Positions 30,382 to 38,997 of a stretch of 64,000 nucleotides of DNA are shown here, piece by piece. Numbering within the stretch: position 1 is the first letter of the stretch; every line of letters starts with the position of its first letter. The DNA is from Shewanella carassii (GTDB lineage Bacteria > Pseudomonadota > Gammaproteobacteria > Enterobacterales > Shewanellaceae): NCBI RefSeq assembly GCF_002777975.1, contig NZ_NGVS01000023.1:193700-257699 (forward strand). The letters are read 5' to 3'. The position numbers and the translations under genes are program-made. The notes under the pieces are model-generated. The model ran no database searches and was not told the DNA's origin. It was given only the letters and a program-made list of their open reading frames with translations.

Positions 30382-31176
30382 TTAGGGACGATAAGTTATC
30401 TGTTCGGAATACAAATCGGCGACCTGGCGGGTAAACTGCTGTTTGAGTATTTGAATTTGTTCTGGCTTATTTTTTACCAAGCGACTGCGGGTTGCCAAAC
30501 TGCTGCTGATAAAGAGCTTAAACCAGGTATCCAAGGCTTCGGCGCAGCCTTGTTCCCCTAAAGATTGCAGAGTTAATATCGCCACTTCGGCGGTGCCCAT
30601 CTGAAAGTCGCGGCTGCCCTTTCTAAGCTGATAGCGAGCCAAGGTTTCAGCGCTGAATGACAGCATAGGTAATTGATGCAGATAACTACTCTTGCGAAAC
30701 ATCTTCACCGCCTCACGCCAACTGCCATCGAGCACAATAAACAGCGGCAGCTTGGCTTGCTCGGGCTCTCCCTGATTAGCGAGCACCTCACTCAAAGCCT
30801 CAGTCACCACCTCTTGCCCAGGTAAGGCATATTCCCCAGGAAACACCAGGTAGGGTTGATAATCCGGGTTTTCCAGCAAGGCCAAGAGTTGAGGGTCCGG
30901 CTGAGTTCGCGACCAGAGAAAGGCATGGGTATCCGGAATGAGGTCGGCTATCAAACGCCCACTGTTGCTGGGTTTCAATACCTCGGCATCATACATAACC
31001 AGCGCAAACGCCGCTTTGGAAGGCAACAGTCGCCTGTGCTCACAGGTACAAAAGCTCTGCTCCAACAGACAACGACCGCAGCGAACAAGATTCTTGCCCC
31101 TTGATGCATAAGGTTTGGTCGACAGCGACTGACGGTGTTCATACAGGCGGTGAACCGCGTGAGGTTGAATTGACAT
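30382..31176 (-). CDS. DTW-domain protein, probable tRNA-uridine aminocarboxypropyltransferase (TapT-like)
   Basis: A 264-residue DTW-family protein. TapT (E. coli YfiP) adds the acp group to U47 of some tRNAs using S-adenosylmethionine. A cysteine cluster CGRCLLEQSFCTC lies near residue 33 and the family motif appears as LDGSWREAVKMFRKS, with DGSW in place of the more usual DGTW. The ATG at 31176 fits the start of homology; the longer frame to 31422 adds 82 non-conserved residues. Its terminator, if any, would be a weak 5-bp hairpin (30375-30388) at its own 3' end. Confidence 0.85.
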   Translation of the reverse strand: MSIQPHAVHRLYEHRQSLSTKPYASRGKNLVRCGRCLLEQSFCTCEHRRLLPSKAAFALVMYDAEVLKPSNSGRLIADLIPDTHAFLWSRTQPDPQLLALLENPDYQPYLVFPGEYALPGQEVVTEALSEVLANQGEPEQAKLPLFIVLDGSWREAVKMFRKSSYLHQLPMLSFSAETLARYQLRKGSRDFQMGTAEVAILTLQSLGEQGCAEALDTWFKLFISSSLATRSRLVKNKPEQIQILKQQFTRQVADLYSEQITYRP

Positions 31177-31748
31177 GAATATCCCGAATGACAATGACTT
31201 AATAGCTAGTTTGTGCCACTGGATTAGGAGTGGTGTTGAGGCAGTGACAGCCGAACCTAATGGCCGGCGCAGTTTACTGCCGCATCCTGGTTGCAGCAAG
31301 CGCTTTAAGCTCACTCTTTCCCGGGGGGAATGCTGGCGGCTTGCCGATAACACGAGTAACAGGCTTGGGGATCCAAAAATTAATTTACCAAAGCAGACTG
31401 TAAACATCTTATTCCACATCAATATTCAACTGCTGACTTCAAAACCAATAAAAGCGAAGGTGCGCGGGTTACAGAGGTGACTTTCTGTTGGCCTTGCCCA
31501 AGAATCAAGCTAACAACTGTAAACTAATAATTACACGCTATTGTGCCGAATGAAAAGTTATCAACATCCCTAGTTTTTTCTTGTTTAACAGCGACTTCTG
31601 TCATTGAAATTGCAAAATAGCCGAGTATTATAGCGCCCGTCTCGGGGAGACCCCGAGCAGGAAGATGCGCCTCCCTATCCGGCACTCGTCTTTGCGTATC
31701 TTCCCAAACGATCTTTTAGTTCTGTATCAAGGTTGTGGAGTATTGACT
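31177..31748. other. Gene-free interval between the DTW gene and the EmrD-like gene
   Basis: A 572-bp stretch separates two divergent genes. The half nearer the DTW gene is GC-balanced but has no convincing frame or RNA. The other half is AT-rich and should hold the EmrD promoter (TTGCAA near 31608, TATTAT around 31626). The last 110 bp form a structured leader, listed separately. Riboswitch consensus motifs were looked for and not found. Confidence 0.5.
31641..31703 (+). promoter_or_regulatory. Two-hairpin leader of the EmrD-like gene
   Basis: Hairpin one has 7 perfect pairs (31641-31647 with 31651-31657) closing a 3-nt AGA loop. Hairpin two has 10 pairs with one G-U (31661-31670 with 31694-31703) and a 23-nt loop. 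The chosen GTG start lies 46 bp further on. The fold is read by eye; its role is unknown. Confidence 0.45.
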
Positions 31749-32963
31749 GTGGTACCTGATGAGAATGTTTCCGGCGTATCCTTGAGCCCCCTGTTAATCA
31801 TGCTGGTGATGATGGTCGCCTGCGGCCAGATAGCCCAAACCATTTTTGTGCCCGCTCTGCCTATGATGGGTGAGCAATTTAGTGTCAGCGCCGGTCAGTT
31901 GCAGGCGATTATGGGCACTTATCTGTTGGCCTATGGCCTGCTGCAATTTGTTTATGGCCCGGTATCGGACAGGTTCGGCCGCAAGCCACTGCTGCTTATC
32001 GGTCTCAGTCTGTTCGTCGTAGGCGCCTTCATTGCTGCCTGCGCCGAGAACTTTAACACCCTGTTGCTCGCCAGTGCCATTCAAGGCTGCGGCACCGCCA
32101 GTGCCGGCGCCCTTTGCCGCTCTATTCCAAGAGATTTCTTCTTCGGTGAAAAACTGGTGCGCTTCAACAGTTATGTGTCCATGGCCGTGGTGTTCTCGCC
32201 GCTGCTGGCTCCCTTTATTGGCGGGGTGTTGAGTGTGCATTATGGCTGGCATGCCGTGTATTGGTTCCTGGCGTTGTTCGGGATCTTTGTGATAATCACT
32301 CTGGCGTTGAAATTCAAGGAATCTCTGCCCAAAGAAAAACGCCAGCCACAATCTGTGTTCAAGTCTTATGCCTTGGTACTCAAACACAGAGCCTTTCGCG
32401 GTTATCTGCTGTCATTGGTGGCTACCTTCGCCGGGATTGCCGCCTTTGAGGCCATTGCCGGTATTCTCTATGGCCAGGTGTTAGCCATGAGTCCCATGAT
32501 GGTCAGTTGCTATTTCGTGGCCCCTATTCCGGGTTATCTTTTGGGCGCCTGGTATGCCGGCAGACAAGCCTCACTGCATAAACTGTTTCACCACGGTGTG
32601 GCTCTGCTGGGCGCCGGGGCGTTATTTTTACTGCTGCCCGGCCTGTCGACTCTGGTGATAGGCTGGTGCCTACTGATTGGCTCAGTGCTCTTCTTTACCG
32701 GGGCAGGCATATTGTTTCCGGCACTGACATCGGCAGCGCTTGAACCTTTCCCGCGCCAAGCCGGAGTTGCCGGCGCCCTGCTCGGTGGCCTGCAGAACTT
32801 TGCCGCCGGTCTTGCGGCCATGTTGATGTCGCTGGTGCCTATGATGGGGCAACTCAGCATAGGGCTTTTGACTTCGTCCATGGTGGTGCTGGTGGTGTTG
32901 GCCCTCAACTATGCCAGAACCCATCCGGATATCGATGTCCATACCGCCGGGGACCCGCTCTGA
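31749..32963 (+). CDS. emrD: MFS multidrug exporter, EmrD-like
   Basis: A 404-residue, twelve-helix transporter of the drug:H+ antiporter group. Stretches are close to E. coli EmrD (394 residues): CGQIAQTIFVPALPMM near the start, YGPVSDRFGRKP (the loop 2-3 motif), QGCGTASAGALCRSIPRDFF, GIAAFEAIAG and LEPFPRQAGVAGALLGGLQN. I start at GTG 31749, which has GGAG 8 bp upstream and fits the EmrD length. An ATG at 31665 in the same frame would add 28 unlike residues and overlap the leader hairpin. Substrates are not predictable. Confidence 0.9.
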   Translation: MVPDENVSGVSLSPLLIMLVMMVACGQIAQTIFVPALPMMGEQFSVSAGQLQAIMGTYLLAYGLLQFVYGPVSDRFGRKPLLLIGLSLFVVGAFIAACAENFNTLLLASAIQGCGTASAGALCRSIPRDFFFGEKLVRFNSYVSMAVVFSPLLAPFIGGVLSVHYGWHAVYWFLALFGIFVIITLALKFKESLPKEKRQPQSVFKSYALVLKHRAFRGYLLSLVATFAGIAAFEAIAGILYGQVLAMSPMMVSCYFVAPIPGYLLGAWYAGRQASLHKLFHHGVALLGAGALFLLLPGLSTLVIGWCLLIGSVLFFTGAGILFPALTSAALEPFPRQAGVAGALLGGLQNFAAGLAAMLMSLVPMMGQLSIGLLTSSMVVLVVLALNYARTHPDIDVHTAGDPL

Positions 32964-32984
32964 TTTCCCTGTCAAACCATTAAA

Positions 32985-33012
32985 CAAGACCGGCCAACGA
33001 CCGGTCTTGCTG
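32985..33012 (+). terminator. Terminator of the EmrD-like gene
   Basis: A 9-bp perfect stem (32985-32993 with 33001-33009) with a 7-nt loop lies 22 bp after the stop. The T-run is broken. Confidence 0.75.
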
Positions 33013-33164
33013 TTTCTATCCCTTACACTTCATTCTCTTCTTTTCGGTTCAGACTTCGTTGGCGTTTTAGTCGACTGACGCATTCGCTTTTGGACGCTAT
33101 CCTTATGCGCCTTGTCAAACGGCGATCATGACAACAAAGCCAAAACAACCGAATAGATCAGGCA

Positions 33165-33189
33165 TAAAAAGCGCCCCTAAAGGAGCGCT
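33165..33189 (-). terminator. Terminator of the second RND operon
   Basis: On the minus strand an 8-bp stem with one mismatch (33182-33189 with 33170-33177) and a 4-nt loop is followed by TTTTT, 80 bp after the pump gene. Confidence 0.8.
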
Positions 33190-33269
33190 GGTTTCTAGAT
33201 CTGAAGTTAAGCCGATAGCCTAACCAACAGCCAAACCAATTTAACCGGTTTGGCGACTGATTAGGCCGA

Positions 33270-36200
33270 TTATTCGGCCAGCTCTTTCTCCAGTTGCTGC
33301 GCCACCGCTTCGGGCGAACTGGAATGGCGGGCAAACAGTGAGTAAGCCACAGGGATCACCAACAGGGTAAACACTGTAGCCAGCAAGATGCCAGAGAGCA
33401 CCACTACACCGATAACAAAACGGGTCTCGGCGCCTGCCCCCTCGGCAAGCACCAGAGGCACGGCGCCGGCGGCCGTGGTTATACCTGTCATCAGTATCGG
33501 TCTGAGCCTTTGGTTGGCCGCCTGCAATATAGCGGCGTCGAACTCAAGTCCCTTATCCCTGAGCTGGTTGGCAAACTCGACGATAAGAATACCGTTTTTG
33601 GCCGCCAGCCCCACCAACATGATGATGCCTATCTGGCTGTAGATATTCAAACTTTGGCCGGTCAGCAGTAGGCCCACCAAGGCGCCCACGGTTGCCAGCG
33701 GCACAGTCAGCATGATCACCATGGGGTGGATATAGCTTTCAAACTGCGCCGCCAATACCAGGAACACAATTCCCAGCGCCAACAGAAACACGAAGTACAT
33801 GGAGCTGCCGGACTCCTGATAGTCGAGCGACTGGCCTTTGTAGCTTATCAAGGCTTCTGCCGGTAGATAGGTGTGGGCCAAATCATTGAGATAATCGAGT
33901 GCCTCACCCAGGCTGTAACCTTCCGCCAGACTGGCCTCCAGGGTTATCGCCCGCATCCGGTTGTAGCGATTGAGCTGACTGGCGTCGGCAAACTCCTCTA
34001 TGTTCACCAGATTCGAGAGTGGGATCAGCTGCTTGCTGCGATCTGAGCGCACATAGATATTCTGCATATCCGAGGCGGTGTTCTGGCTGTCGCGGTTCCC
34101 CTCAATGATCACGTCATACTCTTCACCGTCGCGCATAAAGGTAGTCACCAGGCGTGAACCCAACATGGATTCCAGTGTACGCCCTATATGAGCGATGGAA
34201 ACCCCGAGATCGGCCGCCCTGTCTTTGTCGATAACGACTCTGAGCTGAGGCTTGGTTTCCTTGTAGTCATGATCCAAACCGACCAGATTGGGATTTTCCG
34301 CCGCTTTTTCCAGCATGATGTCGCGCCATCTGGCGAGCTCCTCATAACTGGGGCCGCCAATGACAAACTGTACAGGTTTACCGACACCGCGGCCAAAGGC
34401 CTGGCGCATCACGGGAAATGCCCTGACACCGGCGAGATCGGCAAGCCTTGCGCGGATATCATTGATGATCTCCTTGGCGGGACGGCGCTGGCCCCAATCA
34501 TTGAGTACTATGATCGCCATACCGTTGGAGAAGTTGGCCGAGCCGCCCCAACCGCGAGGCGCACGGATCAACAAACGTTTGACTTCGCCGCTGTCGACCA
34601 AAGGCATCAAACGCTGTTCCACCTCGTTCATATAGGCTTCAATATATTCATAGCTGGCGCCCTCCGGGCCATTGACCATCAGGAACATTGAACCTCTGTC
34701 TTCCTGAGGAGCAAACTCCTGCGGGATCTGTTTAACCATGTAGGCACTGGCCCCAAGAGCCGCCACCACCAACAGGGAAACCAGCAAGGGGTGCTTCATG
34801 GCGCCGGTGAGGCTGCGGCTGTAAAAGCTTGCCAGAGCGTTCATTCCCTTGTCGACCTGGCGCATCAGCCAGGTATCCTGGCTCGCGGGTTTAAGTAGTT
34901 TGGAGCACATCATGGGGCTGAGTGTCAGTGCCACTATCGAGGAGAACAACACGGCAGCACTCATGGTGACGGCAAACTCTTTAAACAACTTGCCGAGATC
35001 GCCATCGAGGAAGGTGATCGGCATAAATACCGCCACCAATACCGCCGTAGTGGCGATAACCGCAAAGGCCACCTCTCGGGCGCCGAGGAAAGCGGCTTTC
35101 AGTGGACTGTCGCCCTCTTCGATGCGGCGGTGAATGTTTTCCAGCATCACGATGGCATCATCCACCACCATGCCGATGGCTAGGATCATCGCCAGCAGGG
35201 TCAAGAGGTTAATTGTGTATCCCAAGGCGTAAAGCACAATAAAAGTGGCCAGTAGGGATACGGGCACAGTCAGCGCCGGGATCAACATGGCGCGCACGCT
35301 GCCAAGGAACAGGTAGATGACGATGATCACCAGAATAATGGCGATAAACAGCGTCTGATAAACCTCGTCTATAGAGGCTTCGATAAACACCGAGCTGTCG
35401 TAGGAGCGTTTGATCTCCATCCCCTGGGGCAGAGTCGGGTTGATCTCATCCACCAGTTTATTCACTGCCCGCGCCACTTCCAAAGTATTGGCGGTAGACT
35501 GTTTAGAGACCCCCAAGCCTATCATGGCCTCGCCGTTACCGCGGAACATGATCCGTTCTTCTTCCGAGCCGATTTCGACCTGAGCCACATCTCCAAGTTT
35601 AACCAGGTAGCCATCGCCCCCTTGGGCCAGCACCAGGTTGGCAAAGTCTTCGGCGGTGCGAAAGCTACGCTCAAGCCTTACCGTAAAGTGGCGCTCCTTG
35701 GATTCGATGGAGCCGGCCGGCAGTTCGACGTTTTCCGATCGCAGCGCCGCTTCGATATCGGCCACCGTCAGGTTGCGGGCCGCCAGCGCCTGGCGGTCAA
35801 TCCAGACCCGCATGGCGTAGACCTTGCCACCGCCGACACGCATATTGGCTACCCCATCAATGACGGAGAATCTGTCGGTGAGGTAACGACGGGCATAATC
35901 GGTGAGCTGCAAAGTGGTCATCTGATCCGACACCAGATTGAGCCACATGATCACTTCATCGCCGCCATTGGCCTTTTGCACTTCCGGTGGGTCGGCCTCT
36001 TCCGGCAAATTATCGAGTAAACCTGAAATACGGTCGCGAACATCGTTGGCCGCCGCTTCAATATCCCGGTCAATATCAAACTCAAGCACCACGGAAGAGC
36101 GGCCGTCTGTACTGGATGAATTGATATGGCGTATGCCTTCAACGCCACTGATCCTGTCTTCAATCAGTTGAGTGATCCGGCTTTCCACCACGGAGGCACT

Positions 36201-36362
36201 GGCGCCGCGATAGCTGGTATCTATCGAGACTATCGGCGGGTCAATATCCGGGTATTCGCGCAGCGGCAACTTATCGAAGGACACCAGACCGAAAGCGATC
36301 AACAAAAGGCTGATGACCGAGGCGAAAACCGGCCGTTTAACGGAAATGTCTGTCAGTATCAT
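33270..36362 (-). CDS. RND efflux pump, inner-membrane subunit (second system)
   Basis: A 1030-residue HAE1-type pump of a different branch from the first: it begins MILTDISVKRPVFASVIS, as in MdtB/VexD-like proteins. The proton-relay DD is in GMVVDDAIVMLENIHR. Both halves of the duplicated fold are complete, and the C-terminal segment QIGIIMLVGLAAKNGILIV matches. It overlaps the adaptor gene by 4 bp. No outer-membrane channel gene follows, so it probably uses a channel encoded elsewhere, such as TolC. Confidence 0.96.
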   Translation of the reverse strand: MILTDISVKRPVFASVISLLLIAFGLVSFDKLPLREYPDIDPPIVSIDTSYRGASASVVESRITQLIEDRISGVEGIRHINSSSTDGRSSVVLEFDIDRDIEAAANDVRDRISGLLDNLPEEADPPEVQKANGGDEVIMWLNLVSDQMTTLQLTDYARRYLTDRFSVIDGVANMRVGGGKVYAMRVWIDRQALAARNLTVADIEAALRSENVELPAGSIESKERHFTVRLERSFRTAEDFANLVLAQGGDGYLVKLGDVAQVEIGSEEERIMFRGNGEAMIGLGVSKQSTANTLEVARAVNKLVDEINPTLPQGMEIKRSYDSSVFIEASIDEVYQTLFIAIILVIIVIYLFLGSVRAMLIPALTVPVSLLATFIVLYALGYTINLLTLLAMILAIGMVVDDAIVMLENIHRRIEEGDSPLKAAFLGAREVAFAVIATTAVLVAVFMPITFLDGDLGKLFKEFAVTMSAAVLFSSIVALTLSPMMCSKLLKPASQDTWLMRQVDKGMNALASFYSRSLTGAMKHPLLVSLLVVAALGASAYMVKQIPQEFAPQEDRGSMFLMVNGPEGASYEYIEAYMNEVEQRLMPLVDSGEVKRLLIRAPRGWGGSANFSNGMAIIVLNDWGQRRPAKEIINDIRARLADLAGVRAFPVMRQAFGRGVGKPVQFVIGGPSYEELARWRDIMLEKAAENPNLVGLDHDYKETKPQLRVVIDKDRAADLGVSIAHIGRTLESMLGSRLVTTFMRDGEEYDVIIEGNRDSQNTASDMQNIYVRSDRSKQLIPLSNLVNIEEFADASQLNRYNRMRAITLEASLAEGYSLGEALDYLNDLAHTYLPAEALISYKGQSLDYQESGSSMYFVFLLALGIVFLVLAAQFESYIHPMVIMLTVPLATVGALVGLLLTGQSLNIYSQIGIIMLVGLAAKNGILIVEFANQLRDKGLEFDAAILQAANQRLRPILMTGITTAAGAVPLVLAEGAGAETRFVIGVVVLSGILLATVFTLLVIPVAYSLFARHSSSPEAVAQQLEKELAE

Positions 36363-37444
36363 GCTGTGGTCTTCGCCTCTTCAGCCGTCAGGAAGCTGAA
36401 ATGTTCCTTGAACTCCACCTTGACCTTGTCACCGGGACGGACTTTGAGGATCCCGCGAATGATCACCTGCTCACCCAGCTCGACGCCTTCGAGAATTTCC
36501 ACCCAGCCACGGCTGCGCAGCCCAATGGTGACCTGTCGCTGTTCTACCACACCTTCGCTGTTGGCCAGATAGAGGTAGTGGCGGTTTTGAATAGGAATAA
36601 TAGCCGACTCTGGCAGCAGTAACGCCTCACGGTTTTGCTTGATGAGCTTGACCTTCATCAACATTCCAGGCAGCAGTTGACCATCGGGATTGGGAATTTC
36701 GGCGCGCACCACGACTGCCCGTGTGGTTGGGTTAACCCGGCTGTCGATGGAAACAACCTTGCCGCGAAACAGCTTATCCGGGTAAGCGACCGCGCTGGCT
36801 TCCACGATTTTGCCCGGCAACAAGTCCTGAATAAAACGTTCGGGAACCGAGAAGTCCAGCTTGATCACCGAGATATCATCCAAGGTGGTGATCACCACCC
36901 CCGGGGTCACCAGGCTACCGACCGAGACTTGGCGTAAACCCAGGCGACCATTGAAGGGGGCGGTGATCTGCCTGTCCCGCAGCGCCGCCTGTGCCTGCTC
37001 GACTTCGGCCTTGGCACTTTCTATCAGGGTTTGCAGTCGGTCGCGTTCGGTTTCAGCAACTGTCTTGCTGGTGACCAGCGAGCTAATGCGGTCGAACTCG
37101 CGGGTATTCTCCCGCACCTTGATCCTGGCCAGTTCCACCCTAGCCTGCTGTTCGGCGTCCTGCAGTTTGGCTAGCAACTGTCCTTGCTTGACTATCTGAC
37201 CATCATCGAAACGAATCGAGGTCAGCACATCGCTGACCTTGGGGGTGATGGTGACTGACTCATAGGCTTTGGAAGTGCCAAGGGCCTCCACTTCATCCCG
37301 CACGGCCTGAATGGCGGCCTTATACACCACAACATTGGGTACCGGGCGGGCCTTTTTCTCCGCTGGGGCTTGCTGCTGATGCCATTGCTGATAACCAATG
37401 GCTGCGGCCGCCAGTAGTACCACTAGGAGTATTATTTTTTTCAT
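36359..37444 (-). CDS. RND efflux periplasmic adaptor (second system)
   Basis: A 361-residue membrane fusion protein with one N-terminal membrane anchor or uncleaved signal (residues 4-19) and no lipobox cysteine, unlike the first adaptor. A barrel-sandwich half (VLTSIRFDDGQIVKQGQLLAKL) is followed by a helical hairpin, then the second half (TAPFNGRLGLRQVSVGS) and the beta-barrel. It is the first gene of a two-gene operon with the pump. A perfect TetR-style palindrome lies 28-45 bp upstream of the ATG. Confidence 0.94.
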   Translation of the reverse strand: MKKIILLVVLLAAAAIGYQQWHQQQAPAEKKARPVPNVVVYKAAIQAVRDEVEALGTSKAYESVTITPKVSDVLTSIRFDDGQIVKQGQLLAKLQDAEQQARVELARIKVRENTREFDRISSLVTSKTVAETERDRLQTLIESAKAEVEQAQAALRDRQITAPFNGRLGLRQVSVGSLVTPGVVITTLDDISVIKLDFSVPERFIQDLLPGKIVEASAVAYPDKLFRGKVVSIDSRVNPTTRAVVVRAEIPNPDGQLLPGMLMKVKLIKQNREALLLPESAIIPIQNRHYLYLANSEGVVEQRQVTIGLRSRGWVEILEGVELGEQVIIRGILKVRPGDKVKVEFKEHFSFLTAEEAKTTA

Positions 37445-37471
37445 TGATTGTCCGAAGGTACAGAGTTTTAT

Positions 37472-37489
37472 GGGTAAAACAGTTTACCC
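37472..37489 (-). promoter_or_regulatory. Perfect palindrome, candidate repressor operator of the second RND operon
   Basis: GGGTAAAACAGTTTACCC: two perfect 7-bp arms around a 4-bp centre. Size and placement just ahead of the adaptor gene are typical of TetR-family operators controlling RND pumps. No TetR gene is in the window. Confidence 0.6.
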
Positions 37490-37730
37490 TGCGACTTATC
37501 GGCTTCAATACGTTTTACTTTTACTTACAAATTACATTTATTTGACACATACGTACACACAGTTAAAACAACTGCATCAACGCCGTCAGAGCAAAGATAC
37601 AGGCTATAGATTGACCCAAAAACCAATGACTATTCTGCAAATGGCTTTATATACAGAGAGGCGTTGAATTCATCGCGCGTGCGGTAACTATGAGGAGGCA
37701 GGGTAAATATCAAACAAAAACATTATAAAT

Positions 37731-37760
37731 TAAATGGTTATAAATGGTTACAAATGGTTT
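37731..37760. repeat. Three tandem 10-bp repeats
   Basis: Unit TAAATGGTTA occurs twice exactly and a third time as CAAATGGTTT. Role unknown; possibly a regulator-binding array or replication slippage. Confidence 0.8.
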
Positions 37761-37834
37761 AGCGCTGAAAAAGCTGTAGAACTTGGGTACCGAGTTTTGG
37801 CACCCAAGGGCAGCTAGGCTTTTGAGGAGACCAA

Positions 37835-37860
37835 AAAAGGCGCCGAAATCGGCGCCTTTT
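37835..37860. terminator. Terminator of bamC
   Basis: A 12-bp perfect stem (37835-37846 with 37849-37860) is flanked by A and T runs, 33 bp past the bamC stop. It is symmetrical, so it may act both ways. Confidence 0.92.
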
Positions 37861-37892
37861 CAATCACACTCTCTGGTATAAACCCGAAGAGC

Positions 37893-38993
37893 TTAACGCA
37901 CTTTACGATCTTCGCGCATCAACTCCGCCAGGTTCTGATAGACGGCTTCAATGGTTTCATTCGCTAGCGGTTGGTCGGCCACATCGTGCAGGCGGATCTC
38001 TGTCTGCTCTTTGTTGGCAGCATTTTCCTGCAGCAATAAACGATAGCTGCCCTCTTTAAGCGCCAACTTGTTATCGCCCCACAGGGAACTCCAGAAACCA
38101 GAGTTGTCATTCAAGTTAACGTAGAACAAACCTTTGCTTGAGTCCATGTCCACCACTTCCAAGCCAAGCTCAGGCAGTACTAACCGTAGACGATCCCAGG
38201 TACGCTTGAATGGTGCATCGGCCACCCAGTAGCTCTCGCTGTCGCCGCCCTGATGCAATGACATATCAATGCCCAGACTCTGCTTGATGCGGTTGGCCTT
38301 GATCATCTGCTCCCGCTTGAGGCTCATATAGGCCACGGCACTGTTGAGCATGTCTATGGTGTAACGGCGCTTATCTTCACCGCTGAGCAATACCGGCAGC
38401 TCTGAGCCGTCATAATGCTCTTCGTGGTCGATAAGTGTGATCAGCAAATTACCGGTACGGCCATGAGGACGAACTTCGACATCGAAACGGAAACGCTGGC
38501 GCAGCTGGTAGACTTTATCGCTGCCAAACCAGGAAGAATCGAGCACCTGCTCAGTTTCAATCCAATCTGTTTCGATAGAGCCTTTATCATAATCTTCAGA
38601 GACTATGCCGTAGCCTTGCTTTTGCAGGTAACCCTTAACCGTGCTGAAGATCTCCTGCTTAAGATCAACGCTGTTGTCGATGGACTCAACCACAACCTTG
38701 ATGTTGTCACTGCCCTCTTCCACATGGGTGCCTTCAGCCATGGGCAGCACTTGCAAAGGGGGACGAATATCGAGTTTTTCACCGACAAACTCAGGATTGC
38801 TCTTGGCGCCCGCTTGCGGGATCTCAAACTCTTTACTGAACCTTGGGGTGTCCAAACCTTCCGGGATCACCAAAAGAGCTGAAGTGCTGGCTTCAACATA
38901 CTCGAAGTTGCCATTGGCCTGACGACGGTCAATCGGCGTGCTGCAGGCTGAAACTGCGACAACCAGCACTAAGGGGGAAACTTGCTTTAGCAT
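37893..38993 (-). CDS. bamC: Outer-membrane assembly lipoprotein BamC
   Basis: A 366-residue lipoprotein (formerly NlpB) of the BAM complex, which folds beta-barrel proteins into the outer membrane. The lipobox VSAC puts the lipidated cysteine at 17. An unstructured N-terminal segment follows, then two helix-grip domains. It lies 4 bp downstream of dapA on the same strand, the classic dapA-bamC pair. BepA, which checks the same assembly pathway, is encoded 6.5 kb away. Confidence 0.95.
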   Translation of the reverse strand: MLKQVSPLVLVVAVSACSTPIDRRQANGNFEYVEASTSALLVIPEGLDTPRFSKEFEIPQAGAKSNPEFVGEKLDIRPPLQVLPMAEGTHVEEGSDNIKVVVESIDNSVDLKQEIFSTVKGYLQKQGYGIVSEDYDKGSIETDWIETEQVLDSSWFGSDKVYQLRQRFRFDVEVRPHGRTGNLLITLIDHEEHYDGSELPVLLSGEDKRRYTIDMLNSAVAYMSLKREQMIKANRIKQSLGIDMSLHQGGDSESYWVADAPFKRTWDRLRLVLPELGLEVVDMDSSKGLFYVNLNDNSGFWSSLWGDNKLALKEGSYRLLLQENAANKEQTEIRLHDVADQPLANETIEAVYQNLAELMREDRKVR

Positions 38994-38997
38994 TAAA

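Larger units (their letters stand above)
32964..33269. other. Gene-free interval between converging efflux genes
   Basis: 306 bp between the EmrD-like gene and the second RND operon. It contains two terminators, listed separately, and nothing else that I could recognise. Confidence 0.7.
37445..37892. other. Gene-free interval upstream of the second RND operon
   Basis: 448 bp between bamC and the RND adaptor, both on the minus strand. It holds the bamC terminator at one end, three tandem 10-bp repeats in the middle and the operon promoter with its palindrome at the other end. No open frame looks coding. Confidence 0.65.

Noticed and set aside
31177..31420. Possible cobalamin or other riboswitch upstream of the DTW gene, or an N-terminal extension of it
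   Set aside because: A GCCACTG-like string is present, but the B12-box core and the required order of elements are missing. The 82-codon extension has no resemblance to DTW proteins.
24410..37444. The efflux block as one mobile resistance island
   Set aside because: It is made of separate units with their own promoters and terminators, interrupted by a tRNA-modification gene, without flanking repeats or obvious compositional change.
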